From contig NZ_CP019434.1 in the NCBI RefSeq assembly GCF_001975725.1, forward strand, positions 2,733,919 through 2,775,321: a stretch of DNA of 41,403 nt, written 5' to 3'. A program made the position numbers and the translations under genes. The notes under the pieces are model-generated. The model was not told where the DNA came from and made no database searches. It saw only the letters and a list, made by a program, of their open reading frames with translations. Positions 21,288 to 29,078 of the stretch are shown here, one piece after another; position 1 is the first letter of the stretch; each line of letters opens with the position of its first letter. The stretch comes from Acidihalobacter ferrooxydans. Lineage in GTDB: Bacteria; Pseudomonadota; Gammaproteobacteria; DSM-5130; Acidihalobacteraceae.

Positions 21288-22430
21288 TCAACATGCCCGC
21301 TCGGCGCGCATCATGTCGACGAAACGGTCGAACAGACCCCCGACATCGTGCGGCCCGGGACTGGCTTCCGGGTGCCCCTGAAAACTGAACGCCGGACAAT
21401 CGGTCCGCTCGATGCCCTGCAAGGAGCTATCGAACAAGGAGCGATGCGTGGCGCGTGCCGTGACGGGCAAGGTATCCTCGTCGACGGAAAAACCGTGATT
21501 CTGCGAACTGATCATCACCTTGCCGGTCGCCAAATCCTGCACCGGATGATTCGCTCCGTGATGGCCGAACTTCATCTTCACCGTGCGTGCACCGCTGGCC
21601 AGCCCCAGCAACTGATGCCCAAGGCATATGCCGAATACCGGCAGCTTTATTTCAAGCAGGGCGCGAATCGCCTCGACAGCGTAGTCGCAGGGCTCCGGGT
21701 CACCCGGACCATTCGATAAAAACACCCCGTCCGGCTCCAAGTCCAACACCTCGGCAGCAGGCGTCTGCGCCGGCACGACCGTAATCCGGCAGCCGCGATC
21801 GACCAGCATGCGCAGGATATTGCGCTTCACGCCATAGTCGTACGCCACGACATGCAGGGGCAAATCCGCGCGGGCGAACGTGGCAAAACCATCCGCGTTC
21901 AGCCAACTGCCCTCTGTCCACTCGTAGCGGCTTTGCGTGGTCACGTCCCTGGCCAGATCCATGCCTTTCAGACCCGCGAACCCGCGCGCGGCGAGCAGGG
22001 CCGCATCGGGCTCGACGACGCCCGCCTGCAGACAACCATTCTGCGCCCCCTTGTCGCGCAGAATGCGCGTCAGTTTCCGGGTGTCGATCCCGGCAATCGC
22101 AACCACTCCCCGCGCGCGCAGATACTCATCCAGCGGCACCTGCTGACGCCAACTGGAACTGCGCAGAGGCAGATCGCGCACCACCAGTCCGCTCGCAAAA
22201 ATCCGCGCGGCTTCCTCGTCCTCGTCATTGACGCCGACGTTGCCGATATGCGGATACGTCAGGGTGACAATCTGGCGCGCGTACGAAGGATCGGTCAGGA
22301 TTTCCTGATAGCCGGTAAGTGCGGTATTGAAAACCACCTCTCCGACGCTTTCGCCGTCGGCGCCGATCGCCTCACCATGAAAGAGAGTGCCATCTTCGAG
22401 CGCTAACAGGGCCGGTCGTTTCAACGTCAT
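21288..22430 (-). CDS. carA: Carbamoyl-phosphate synthase small subunit
   Basis: Glutamine amidotransferase that supplies ammonia to CarB. The N-terminal domain is followed by a class I amidotransferase domain from about residue 190. The catalytic triad is visible: Cys269 in [11 protein letters not shown], His353 and Glu355 in [12 protein letters not shown]. Length 380, as in relatives. I chose the ATG at [14 protein letters not shown]. The frame stays open for 46 more codons to an ATG at 22568, but that stretch reads as structured leader, not CarA. A 35-codon leader frame ends as TGATG at this start, so translation is probably coupled to it. Confidence 0.96.
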   Translation of the reverse strand: MTLKRPALLALEDGTLFHGEAIGADGESVGEVVFNTALTGYQEILTDPSYARQIVTLTYPHIGNVGVNDEDEEAARIFASGLVVRDLPLRSSSWRQQVPLDEYLRARGVVAIAGIDTRKLTRILRDKGAQNGCLQAGVVEPDAALLAARGFAGLKGMDLARDVTTQSRYEWTEGSWLNADGFATFARADLPLHVVAYDYGVKRNILRMLVDRGCRITVVPAQTPAAEVLDLEPDGVFLSNGPGDPEPCDYAVEAIRALLEIKLPVFGICLGHQLLGLASGARTVKMKFGHHGANHPVQDLATGKVMISSQNHGFSVDEDTLPVTARATHRSLFDSSLQGIERTDCPAFSFQGHPEASPGPHDVGGLFDRFVDMMRAERAC

Positions 22431-22537
22431 CACCATCCGGATACAGAAAACGGGAAGGCTCGCAGCCTGTCCCGTCGTAGAATACGCTTCGCACCGCGAG
22501 TCTCTCCGGCGCAGGCGCGCGCCGGGGTGGCTGGCAT
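22430..22537 (-). CDS. Candidate arginine-rich leader peptide of carA
   Basis: A 35-codon frame in the carA leader. It opens at ATG 22537 (or GTG 22552 in the same frame) and its TGA overlaps carA's ATG as TGATG. Seven of 35 residues are arginine. Five fall between codons 18 and 26 (RILRRDRLR), written with CGT, CGA, CGG, AGG and CGA rather than the CGC common nearby. This cluster runs into the 5' arm of a terminator-like hairpin, the layout of ribosome-stalling attenuation. The weak point is the start: there is no well-placed Shine-Dalgarno, and the ATG lies in a small stem. It could be chance in a short frame. Confidence 0.35.
   Translation of the reverse strand: MPATPARACAGETRGAKRILRRDRLRAFPFSVSGW
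22447..22474 (-). terminator. Terminator-like hairpin (attenuator candidate) in the carA leader
   Basis: On the minus strand the sequence CGGGA-C-AGGCT-GCG-AGCCT-TCCCG folds into ten base pairs with one bulged C and a three-base loop, then TTTT. The T-run ends 17 bases before carA's ATG, so an RNA ending here would carry no carA. A ribosome halted at the Arg codons around 22472-22480 would cover the 5' arm and let transcription continue. This is seen as structure; the regulatory role is inferred. Confidence 0.5.
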
Positions 22538-22548
22538 CCACCGATGCC
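22506..22548 (-). promoter_or_regulatory. Two further stem-loops in the carA leader
   Basis: Upstream of the attenuator hairpin the leader contains GGCATC-GGTG-GATGCC (22533-22548, 6 bp) and CCGGCGC-GCGCCT-GCGCCGG (22506-22525, 7 bp), both perfect. Neither has a T-run. They may pause polymerase or present alternative pairings. Three consecutive perfect or near-perfect stems in ~145 bases is more structure than the other leaders in this window show. Confidence 0.45.
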
Positions 22549-22581
22549 GCACACTGAAGTCTGTTCATCGGGCGAGCGGCG

Positions 22582-22610
22582 ATTTTACGCGAGGCCCACG
22601 GGCATGTCCA
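22582..22610 (-). promoter_or_regulatory. Predicted sigma70-type promoter for carA
   Basis: Minus strand: TGGACA (22605-22610, 5 of 6 to TTGACA), a 17-base spacer and TAAAAT (22582-22587, 5 of 6 to TATAAT). Transcription would begin near 22575, giving a 145-base leader before carA. An ATG in frame with carA lies at 22568, within about seven bases of that start. Confidence 0.55.
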
Positions 22611-22671
22611 CGTACTCGCACACAGGCCGTCACCCGACAGATCAACCGCGTGACAAACCGCCGGGCTGGTC

Positions 22672-23916
22672 TCAACGCCCGGCGGCGGATCTGAACCAGG
22701 CTAACGGCACCGCATCGGCCAACATTCGGTCGCCTGCATCGCTGGGGTGGATGCCGTCACCACTGTCGGCCTGCGGTCGCAGCCGCGCGGGACGCAGAGG
22801 GTCGCGCAGCGCGGCGTCGAAATCGGCCACGCCGTCGAAGGCGCCGCTGTTTCTGAGCCACGCGTTCACTTGGCGACGCACGGCTTCGCGCGTGGCCGGC
22901 AGCGCAGCCGGGGTGAGCGTGGCGGCGTAGATTTTCACCCCGCGGGCGTGCGCCTGTGCAATCAGCCGACGGTAGCCGTCGATCAGGTCTGCCGCGCTTA
23001 CCCTGGCGTGCGGCGCGTCGCAGTCCAATCCCCGGCGCGGCGGCATGTCGGCGAAATTGATGTCGTTGATGCCGATCAGCACGATCACCGCGCGCACGCC
23101 GGGCCGGTCGAGCGCGTCTCGGGCGAAGCGTGCTTCCAGGCTCTGGCCGTAGCAGGCCGAATCGTGCAGCAGACGGTTGCCGCTGATGCCGGCGTTGAGC
23201 ACGGCGACGGTGTCGATGCCAGCCGCGCGCAGACGGCGCGAGAGCGCGTCCGGCCAGCGCTGCTGCGCGTTCAGCGTGGCGCGCAGGCCGTCAGTGATCG
23301 AATCGCCGATGGCCACCACGGCCCAGCCGTGGCGAGCGCGCACGTCCACACCATCCAGCCACAGAATGTGGGTATTGCGATGCAGGAAAGCGGCACCGGA
23401 AGCATCCCGGCTGTGGTCGCCGCGCGCCGAAAGAAAGTTCACCCGCCCGGCGATCTGGTGCCAGGTGCGCGGACGGACGCGCCCAGGCACATACAGACTC
23501 ACCGCCAGCGCACGCCGCGCCACTACCGGCGCGGGCACCGGGTCGCTGACCACGGCGCCGCCTGGAGGAATGACCACGGTGGATCGCCCACCGAACGTCA
23601 CCCGCCGCAAAGTGCCGGGAACCACCGCGCCGATGCCGCGTGCAACGCCGACGGTCACCGCTCCCAAATGCAACGGTTCCACGCCATAACGATTGCTGAT
23701 GCGCAGGCGCAGCGCAGTGCCGGCAATCGTCGGGCGTACGATCTCGCGCACCGTTGCATCGTCGATCCACGGCGCGCGCAGGTAGGGCGGCGCATCCGCC
23801 GCCTGCGGCACGGCCTGCGGTGCCATGTACCAGGCGCCGACCCAACCGGCCTGCGCCGGCAAGCCCCAGCCGAGGCCGGCTGCGAAGCAGAGCGCGGCCA
23901 GCGCGCGGCGTATCAC
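22672..23916 (-). CDS. Secreted SGNH/GDSL-type hydrolase
   Basis: Exported esterase-type hydrolase of 414 residues; substrate unknown. A signal peptide (residues 1-23, [15 protein letters not shown] then cleavage after AQA) is followed by an N-terminal beta-rich region, then a C-terminal SGNH domain. Blocks visible are AIGDSITDG (nucleophile Ser206), [10 protein letters not shown] (block II Gly), VLIGINDIN (block III Asn) and [10 protein letters not shown] (Asp387, His390). The start is a GTG that overlaps radC's TGA (GTGA), giving the signal peptide at once. The frame stays open upstream, but only in the shadow of radC. The GC content is higher than in the nuo genes. Lipase, deacetylase or esterase activity cannot be told apart from sequence alone. 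Confidence 0.88.
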   Translation of the reverse strand: MIRRALAALCFAAGLGWGLPAQAGWVGAWYMAPQAVPQAADAPPYLRAPWIDDATVREIVRPTIAGTALRLRISNRYGVEPLHLGAVTVGVARGIGAVVPGTLRRVTFGGRSTVVIPPGGAVVSDPVPAPVVARRALAVSLYVPGRVRPRTWHQIAGRVNFLSARGDHSRDASGAAFLHRNTHILWLDGVDVRARHGWAVVAIGDSITDGLRATLNAQQRWPDALSRRLRAAGIDTVAVLNAGISGNRLLHDSACYGQSLEARFARDALDRPGVRAVIVLIGINDINFADMPPRRGLDCDAPHARVSAADLIDGYRRLIAQAHARGVKIYAATLTPAALPATREAVRRQVNAWLRNSGAFDGVADFDAALRDPLRPARLRPQADSGDGIHPSDAGDRMLADAVPLAWFRSAAGR

Positions 23917-24584
23917 AACAGACCCCGCTCGGCCATCGACACGGCGTCGTCGCCAATGACGATGTGATCGAGCACGCGCACGTCGATCAGTGCCAGCGCC
24001 TCCTTGAGCTTGCGCGTGATGGCCGCGTCGGCCCCGCTCGGCTCGGCCACGCCTGAGGGATGATTGTGCGCAAAAATCAGCGCGGCGGCGTTGTGCGCCA
24101 ACGCGCGGCGCACCACCTCGCGCGGATGCACGCTGGCTCCGTCGATGGTGCCGCTGAACAGCTCCTCGTAGGCGATCACGCGATGACGGTTGTCCAGAAA
24201 CAGCGCAGCGAATACCTCGTAGGGTTGATGGCGCAAGCGCGCACTCAGGTAACGGATGGTATCGGCCGGTTTCTCCAGCGCGGCCCCGCGGCGTAGCTGT
24301 GCGTCGAGGTGGCGCCGCCCCATTTCCAGCACGGCCTGCAACTGTGCGTATTTGGCCGCACCGAGCCCCTTGCCGGCGCAAAAGCCAGCAATATCGGCTT
24401 CGAGCAGCGGTCGCAAGCCGCCGAAAGTATCGAGCAGTTCGCGTGCCAGATCGACCGCGCTCTTGCCGGCCACGCCCGTGCGCAGGAAGATCGCCAACAA
24501 CTCGGCGTCGGACAGCGCACCCGGTCCGCGCTGCAAGAGTTTCTCGCGCGGACGTTCGTCCGCCGGCCAATCCTTGATCGCCAT
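23913..24584 (-). CDS. radC: RadC/YeeS-family JAB domain protein
   Basis: Family long called a DNA repair protein, though its function is not settled. It has an N-terminal helix-hairpin-helix-like region (residues ~5-80) and a C-terminal JAB1/MPN metal-binding domain with [14 protein letters not shown] (His-x-His and distal Asp ligands) after [18 protein letters not shown]. Length 223, typical. Start chosen at [17 protein letters not shown], the conserved N-terminus; the frame is open 25 codons further. Next to coaBC-dut-mutase as in pseudomonads, but here with an extra gene between. Confidence 0.93.
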   Translation of the reverse strand: MAIKDWPADERPREKLLQRGPGALSDAELLAIFLRTGVAGKSAVDLARELLDTFGGLRPLLEADIAGFCAGKGLGAAKYAQLQAVLEMGRRHLDAQLRRGAALEKPADTIRYLSARLRHQPYEVFAALFLDNRHRVIAYEELFSGTIDGASVHPREVVRRALAHNAAALIFAHNHPSGVAEPSGADAAITRKLKEALALIDVRVLDHIVIGDDAVSMAERGLL

Positions 24585-24840
24585 TTCTCCCCCCTGCGTT
24601 ACCTCGTCGTGCAGCGCCCCTTCGGATGGCCGCACCCGCCCAGAGTGCGAGCCAACCACAGCCCTTTCGTGTTCCAGCGCGCACTGAGCCGCCTCGAACC
24701 TGAATATAGTATCGACCGCCCGACACTTTACCCCGGTGCCACCGCTGACGCCGGGAGCGCAACACCGTTATTGACGCAGTGCCAGCGCTGCGCCGCCTCT
24801 ACGACGCCCGCAGGCGGCGCGGCGCGCGATATTGCGCCGC

Positions 24841-25323
24841 TCAGTAGCGGCCGTGCGTCTGCGTGATGTAGTTGCTCATCTCGACGTACTGCAAATTCAT
24901 GCGCTTGAGCGTGGCATGGCCGAGCCGCACGATGGCGCGCATGAAGTGGTAAACCAGATTCGGATGCTCCGGCACCAGTTTCTCGAAATCTTCCCGCTTG
25001 AGCGAAATCACCACCGTGGGCTCCTGCGCAACGATGCTCGCCGAGTGCGCAGCGCCGTCCACAAAGCCCATCTCGCCAGCGAGACTGCCGGCGCCCATCA
25101 CGTGCAAGGTAATGCTTTCACCCGCCGCATCCTTGGTCACCGCCAAACGCCCGGACACGATGATATGCAATGTGTCGTCCGTCTCGCCCTCGCGCAGCAG
25201 GTATTCATCCTTACCCAGCATCCGCTGTTCCATGACCTGCTCCAGGAAACCGCAGTCGCGTTCGGTCAAATCCTGGGCTAACGGCGAATTGCGAATCTGG
25301 TCGATCAATTTCTTATTGAGCAT
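24841..25323 (-). CDS. Stand-alone cyclic-nucleotide-binding-domain protein
   Basis: A 160-residue protein made of one CNB (CAP_ED) domain, about residues 22-125, with flanking helices. The beta-barrel text EYLLREGETDDTLHIIVSGRL and the cap GSLAGEMGFVDGAAHSASIVA are clear. In cAMP-binding proteins the cassette continues as R-[ST]-A; here the Arg position is His93 (AHSAS). So classical cyclic-nucleotide binding is doubtful. No DNA-binding domain follows; the C-terminus is a helix ending NYITQTHGRY. ATG with GGGAG seven bases upstream. Divergent from coaBC. Likely a signalling or partner-binding module; role unknown. Confidence 0.85.
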   Translation of the reverse strand: MLNKKLIDQIRNSPLAQDLTERDCGFLEQVMEQRMLGKDEYLLREGETDDTLHIIVSGRLAVTKDAAGESITLHVMGAGSLAGEMGFVDGAAHSASIVAQEPTVVISLKREDFEKLVPEHPNLVYHFMRAIVRLGHATLKRMNLQYVEMSNYITQTHGRY

Positions 25324-25375
25324 GCAACATCTCCCTGTTGAATGACAGCCAAACGAATCGAGAATGGAGGGTGCC

Positions 25376-25381
25376 ATTGTA
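25376..25381 (-). promoter_or_regulatory. Candidate -10 element for the CNB-domain gene
   Basis: TACAAT on the minus strand, about 50 bases before the ATG. No good -35 is found at 16-18 bases, so either an activator is needed or this is chance. Confidence 0.25.
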
Positions 25382-25450
25382 ACGCCCCACACGCAGCGGA
25401 TGCAGCGCGCAAACACCGTTCGGCGGCGGGCTGTTATACACTTGCTCCCC

Positions 25451-26650
25451 ATGTCCGCATCGCTTCCACACCGCATCCTGCTCGGCGTCACCGGCGGCAT
25501 CGCCGCCTATAAGGCCTGCGAGCTGACCCGCCTGCTGGTCAAGGCCGATTGCGAGGTGCGCATCGCGATGACCCCGGCGGCCACCGAATTCGTCACTGCG
25601 CTGACTTTCCAGGCATTGTCCGGCCGACCGGTGCATACCACGCTGCTGGACGAGGACGCCGAGGCCGGCATGGGCCATATCGAGCTGGCACGCTGGGCCG
25701 AGGCGGTGCTCGTAGCCCCGGCCAGCGCCGACTTCATGGCTCGTCTCGCACATGGCCTGGCCGACGACCTGCTGACCACGCTCTGTCTGGCCACCGAAGC
25801 GCCGCTAATCCTCGCCCCGGCAATGAACCGCGCGATGTGGGCCAACCCGGCGACCCAGGCCAATCGCGCCGTGCTCACCGCGCGCGGCATCACGCTGCTC
25901 GGCCCGGCCGAGGGCGCGCAAGCCTGCGGCGAGACCGGTGCCGGGCGCATGCAGGAGCCGGCCGAGATTCTCGGCGCACTGCGCACCCGCGGCGGCCCGC
26001 TGGCCGGCGTACGCGTCACCGTCACCGCCGGCCCCACGCGCGAGCCCATCGACCCGGTGCGCGTGCTCAGCAACCGCAGCTCCGGGCGCATGGGCTTCGC
26101 CGTCGCTGCCGCCGCGCGTGCGGCCGGTGCCGAGGTCAGGCTGATCGCCGGACCGGTCGCGCTGCCGACGCCGCTCGGCGTGACGCGCATCGACGTAGAA
26201 ACCGCGGCCGACATGCACGCCGCGGTACTGGCGGCACTGCCGGCTACCGACCTGTTTATCGCATCTGCCGCCGTCGCCGACTATCGGCCCGCGCAGACTT
26301 CCGACCGCAAGTTAAAGAAAACCGCCGAGTCGCTATCGCTCTCTCTGGAACGCACGCCGGATATCCTCGCCGAAGTATCGGCGCATGACCCGCGCCCGTT
26401 CTGCGTCGGCTTCGCCGCCGAGACCGATCACCTGCTCGACAACGCCCGCACCAAGCTCACGGCCAAACAACTCGACATGATCGCCGCCAATCGCGTCGGC
26501 CACGCGCTCGGCATCGAGCAGCCCGACAACGCCCTGGAAGTGCTGTGGGCCGATGGTGCCCACAGCCTGCCGCGTGCGCCCAAGGAGCAGCTGGCGCGCG
26601 AACTGGTCGCACTGATCGCCGAACGCTATCGCCTTCAATCCAAACCCTGA
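25451..26650 (+). CDS. coaBC: Bifunctional phosphopantothenoylcysteine decarboxylase/synthetase
   Basis: Carries out two steps of coenzyme A synthesis: CTP-dependent joining of cysteine to phosphopantothenate, then decarboxylation. The N-terminal flavoprotein (CoaC) domain shows [32 protein letters not shown] and [10 protein letters not shown] (active cysteine). The C-terminal CoaB domain shows [26 protein letters not shown] and [10 protein letters not shown]. Length 399. Start at [12 protein letters not shown]; an in-frame ATG 17 codons upstream (25400) is less like the family. No Shine-Dalgarno precedes the chosen ATG (gctcccc). Six bases before dut. Confidence 0.96.
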   Translation: MSASLPHRILLGVTGGIAAYKACELTRLLVKADCEVRIAMTPAATEFVTALTFQALSGRPVHTTLLDEDAEAGMGHIELARWAEAVLVAPASADFMARLAHGLADDLLTTLCLATEAPLILAPAMNRAMWANPATQANRAVLTARGITLLGPAEGAQACGETGAGRMQEPAEILGALRTRGGPLAGVRVTVTAGPTREPIDPVRVLSNRSSGRMGFAVAAAARAAGAEVRLIAGPVALPTPLGVTRIDVETAADMHAAVLAALPATDLFIASAAVADYRPAQTSDRKLKKTAESLSLSLERTPDILAEVSAHDPRPFCVGFAAETDHLLDNARTKLTAKQLDMIAANRVGHALGIEQPDNALEVLWADGAHSLPRAPKEQLARELVALIAERYRLQSKP

Positions 26651-26656
26651 GGCCCC

Positions 26657-27112
26657 ATGCACAAGATCGAACTGAAAATCCTCGACCCCCGCGTCGGCCG
26701 CGATTTCCCACTGCCCGCGCACGCGACTGATGGCTCCGCCGGGATGGACCTGCGCGCCTGTCTGGACGACCCGCTAACGCTCGCGCCCAGCCAGACCGCG
26801 CTGCTCCACACCGGCATCGCCATCCACATCGGCGATCCGGGGCTGGCGGCCATCATCCTCCCGCGTTCCGGCCTCGGCCACAAACACGGCATCGTGCTCG
26901 GCAACCTGATCGGCCTGATCGATTCCGACTACCAGGGCGAGCTGATGGTCTCGTGCTGGAACCGCGGCCAGGATTGCTTCACCATCACGCCTGGCGAGCG
27001 CATCGCGCAACTGGTGTTCGTGCCGGTCGTACAAGCCGAATTCGACATCGTCGACACGTTCGATCACAGCGCGCGCGGCACGGGAGGCTTTGGCCACACC
27101 GGGCGCCAGTGA
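26657..27112 (+). CDS. dut: dUTP diphosphatase
   Basis: Trimeric dUTPase hydrolysing dUTP to dUMP, keeping uracil out of DNA and supplying thymidylate synthesis. All five motifs are present: [11 protein letters not shown] (I), [10 protein letters not shown] (II), [11 protein letters not shown] (III, catalytic Asp), GERIAQLVF (IV) and [12 protein letters not shown] (V, P-loop-like). Length 151. Six bases after coaBC. A 6-bp hairpin at 27120-27137 follows without a T-run. Confidence 0.97.
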   Translation: MHKIELKILDPRVGRDFPLPAHATDGSAGMDLRACLDDPLTLAPSQTALLHTGIAIHIGDPGLAAIILPRSGLGHKHGIVLGNLIGLIDSDYQGELMVSCWNRGQDCFTITPGERIAQLVFVPVVQAEFDIVDTFDHSARGTGGFGHTGRQ

Positions 27113-27191
27113 CATTCGCCCCGCCCACATAGGCGGGAGACAAACAACACGACATCCATTTGATTTCCGACAACCTGACCGGGACATCAGC

Positions 27192-28571
27192 ATGAGCCAG
27201 ATCAGCCCCACCCTGTTCCGCGCCTACGACATCCGCGGCGTAGTCGACCGCGAGCTCACCGAGGACGCCGCCCGCCTTATCGGCCGCGCCTTCGGCAGCG
27301 AAGCGCTCCAGCGCGGCCAAGCGGCCGTCGCCGTTGGCCGCGACGGTCGCCTCAGCGGCCCGCGCCTGATTGGCGCACTGACCGAGGGCCTGCTCGCCAG
27401 CGGCATCGACGTGATCGACGTCGGCTGCGTGCCGACCCCGGTGGTCTACTTCGCTGCCGAAGAACTCGGCACACGCACCTGCATCGCCGTCACCGGCAGC
27501 CATAACCCGCCCGAGTACAACGGGCTGAAACTGGTCATCGACGGCGAGACCCTCTACGGCGACACCATCCAGGGCCTGCGCGAACGTATCGAACACGACG
27601 ACTTCGCCAGCGGCCAGGGTACGCGCCGCGAGGAAGACATCGCCGAACGTTACCTCGACCGCATCACCGGCGACATCAAGCTCGCCCGCCCACTGCGGCT
27701 GGCGGTCGACTGTGGCAACGGCGTCGCCGGCGAACTCGCGCCGCAGCTGCTCGAACGCCTCGGCTGCACGGTAGAAAAGCTTTACTGCGAAATCGACGGT
27801 CTTTTCCCCAACCATCATCCGAATCCGTCCGAGCCGGAAAACCTCGAAGACCTGATCGCCAAGGTCCGCGCCGACGGCCTCGATCTGGGGCTCGCCTTCG
27901 ACGGCGACGGCGACCGTCTGGGCGTGATCGACGCCGCAGGTTGCGTGATCTGGGCCGATCGCCAGATGATGCTCTACGCCGCCGATGTGTTGTCGCGCAA
28001 CCCCGGCGCAACCATTCTTTACGACGTCAAATGCTCGCGCCACCTCGGCGAGGCCATCGCCCGTCACGGTGGCCAACCGCTGATGTGGAAAACCGGCCAC
28101 TCGCTGGTCAAGGCCAAGATGCGCGAGACGGGGGCCCAACTCGGCGGCGAGATGAGCGGCCACATTTTCTTCAAGGAACGTTGGTACGGTTTCGACGACG
28201 CGCTCTACACCGCCGCACGCCTGCTGGAAATCCTCGGCAAGGACTCGCGCACGCCGACCGAAGTATTCGCCGAACTACCGGACAGCATCAACACGCCCGA
28301 GCTGAACGTGCACTTTGCCGAGGAAGGCGCACATTTCGAGTTCATGCGCAAACTTGCCGAGCACGCCGATTTCGGCAACGCCGAGCTCACCACTATCGAC
28401 GGCCTGCGCGCCGACTACGCACACGGCTGGGGGCTGGTCCGCCCCTCCAACACCACACCGAGCCTGGTGATCCGCTTCGAAGCCGACGACCCTGCCGCGC
28501 TGGATCAGATCCAAGGCATTTTCCGGGCACAAATGCTGGCGGTAGAACCCTCGCTCGAACTGCCGTTCTGA
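27192..28571 (+). CDS. algC: Phosphomannomutase/phosphoglucomutase (AlgC type)
   Basis: Interconverts hexose 1- and 6-phosphates for exopolysaccharide, LPS and nucleotide-sugar supply. Phosphoserine is Ser103 in AVTGSHNPPEYNGLK. The metal loop DGDGDR is near residue 237, sugar recognition GGEMSGH near 320, and the phosphate loop region RPSNTTPSLVIRFE near the C-terminus. Length 459, matching the AlgC branch of the family; the gene position after dut agrees with pseudomonads. Its partner argB, next in pseudomonads, is missing here; a repeat-containing spacer follows instead. Confidence 0.93.
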   Translation: MSQISPTLFRAYDIRGVVDRELTEDAARLIGRAFGSEALQRGQAAVAVGRDGRLSGPRLIGALTEGLLASGIDVIDVGCVPTPVVYFAAEELGTRTCIAVTGSHNPPEYNGLKLVIDGETLYGDTIQGLRERIEHDDFASGQGTRREEDIAERYLDRITGDIKLARPLRLAVDCGNGVAGELAPQLLERLGCTVEKLYCEIDGLFPNHHPNPSEPENLEDLIAKVRADGLDLGLAFDGDGDRLGVIDAAGCVIWADRQMMLYAADVLSRNPGATILYDVKCSRHLGEAIARHGGQPLMWKTGHSLVKAKMRETGAQLGGEMSGHIFFKERWYGFDDALYTAARLLEILGKDSRTPTEVFAELPDSINTPELNVHFAEEGAHFEFMRKLAEHADFGNAELTTIDGLRADYAHGWGLVRPSNTTPSLVIRFEADDPAALDQIQGIFRAQMLAVEPSLELPF

Positions 28572-28572
28572 A

Positions 28573-28605
28573 ACGCGCCGCCAACCGACAACCCGCACGG
28601 CGCGT
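28573..28605 (+). terminator. Possible terminator after the mutase gene
   Basis: ACGCGCCG and CGGCGCGT form a perfect 8-bp stem around a 17-base loop, beginning two bases after the stop codon and followed by ctatt. The loop is long and the T-run poor, so the call is weak. Confidence 0.35.
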
Positions 28606-28611
28606 CTATTC

Positions 28612-28888
28612 AGCCCGTCCGGGCCGCACATGGCCCGAATGCTTCAGAAACGAGCGCCTCAAAAAGCCGTCACAGGCTGGTTCAAACGCAAAGCCCTGCG
28701 CAGTGCGCAACGAAACCTGTCGAATCGAGAGCCGAGGCGCGAACGCGCAGGCGACACCACAATCGCGCAGCGCAGTTTGTTTTCCGAGGCGTCCAAATGA
28801 GTACTGAGATCGCGTCGGAGATGAGTTTCACAAGGAAGTACCGAAGGTGCGGGTCAGCACAGGCTTAACCGATCCGACAGGTTCCTGG
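28612..28888 (+). repeat. Degenerate relative of the carA-carB element
   Basis: Its right end, ccgacaggttcctgg at 28874-28888, differs by one base from the carB-side terminal repeat read on the minus strand. Inner matches in the same orientation are cccgaatgcttca (28634-28646) and tttcacaagg (28826-28835). The left end is poorly preserved (gcccgtccgggc). This looks like a shortened, diverged copy of the same family. The alignment was made by eye. Confidence 0.4.
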
Positions 28889-29007
28889 GCATTGCGCATC
28901 AACCCGCATTTTCTCAAACGCACGGATGCTTGTTTGACCTGGAACCGATAAACCGGTTACAGCGGCAAGCATTCAGTGAACGCAGGATAATTCAGCCGGT
29001 TCAGTCC

Positions 29008-29036
29008 TTTCCGCCAGCCGCTCACTTAGCTATGAT
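29008..29036 (+). promoter_or_regulatory. Candidate promoter for the DctQM genes
   Basis: TATGAT at 29031-29036 (5 of 6 to TATAAT), with a weak TTTCCG 17 bases upstream. Transcription would start near 29043, right at a palindrome. Confidence 0.35.
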
Positions 29037-29045
29037 GCCGCCTTT

Positions 29046-29061
29046 GTGTGAGGGGTCACAC
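29046..29061 (+). promoter_or_regulatory. Palindrome GTGTGA-N4-TCACAC before dctQ (possible operator)
   Basis: A perfect 6+6 inverted repeat with a 4-base centre, GTGTGAGGGGTCACAC. It lies just after the candidate -10 and 17 bases before the ATG. It contains the CRP half-site TGTGA, but with N4 rather than N6 spacing, so CRP binding is not expected. A repressor site between promoter and gene would fit. The regulator is unknown. Confidence 0.4.
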
Positions 29062-29078
29062 GATAAGGGGGATTCGCC

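Larger units (their letters stand above)
28572..29078. other. 507-bp intergenic region: terminator, decayed repeat element, DctQM promoter
   Basis: No convincing gene. Left to right: a stem-loop after the mutase gene, a stretch (28612-28888) related to the car element, then about 190 bases leading to the DctQM promoter and palindrome. One 56-codon very basic frame (28630-28800, MARMLQKRAPQK start) lies inside the repeat-like part. It has no ribosome site and no recognisable relatives; I do not count it as a gene. Confidence 0.6.

Noticed and set aside
22431-22568. 46-residue N-terminal extension of CarA from ATG 22568
   Set aside because: CarA homologues begin at [14 protein letters not shown]-like text. 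The extension has no family similarity and covers three stem-loops, so it is better read as leader. It would need a nearly leaderless mRNA.
22672-24765. Continuous 697-codon frame that looks like a fusion of an Arg-rich protein with the SGNH hydrolase
   Set aside because: Its first ~280 codons overlap radC in a different frame on the same strand and have shadow composition. The hydrolase's own GTG start gives a signal peptide at once.
24819-24840. Perfect 7-bp hairpin next to the stop of the CNB-domain gene
   Set aside because: GCGGCGC/GCGCCGC is strong but is followed on the transcribed strand by GC-rich sequence without a T-run, so I do not call a terminator.
27120-27137. 6-bp hairpin after dut
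   Set aside because: No T-run follows, and the mutase gene reads on 55 bases later; termination is unlikely.
28630-28800. 56-codon very basic frame in the spacer after the mutase
   Set aside because: It lies inside a degenerate repeat, lacks a ribosome site and resembles nothing known. Short frames are expected in GC-rich spacers.
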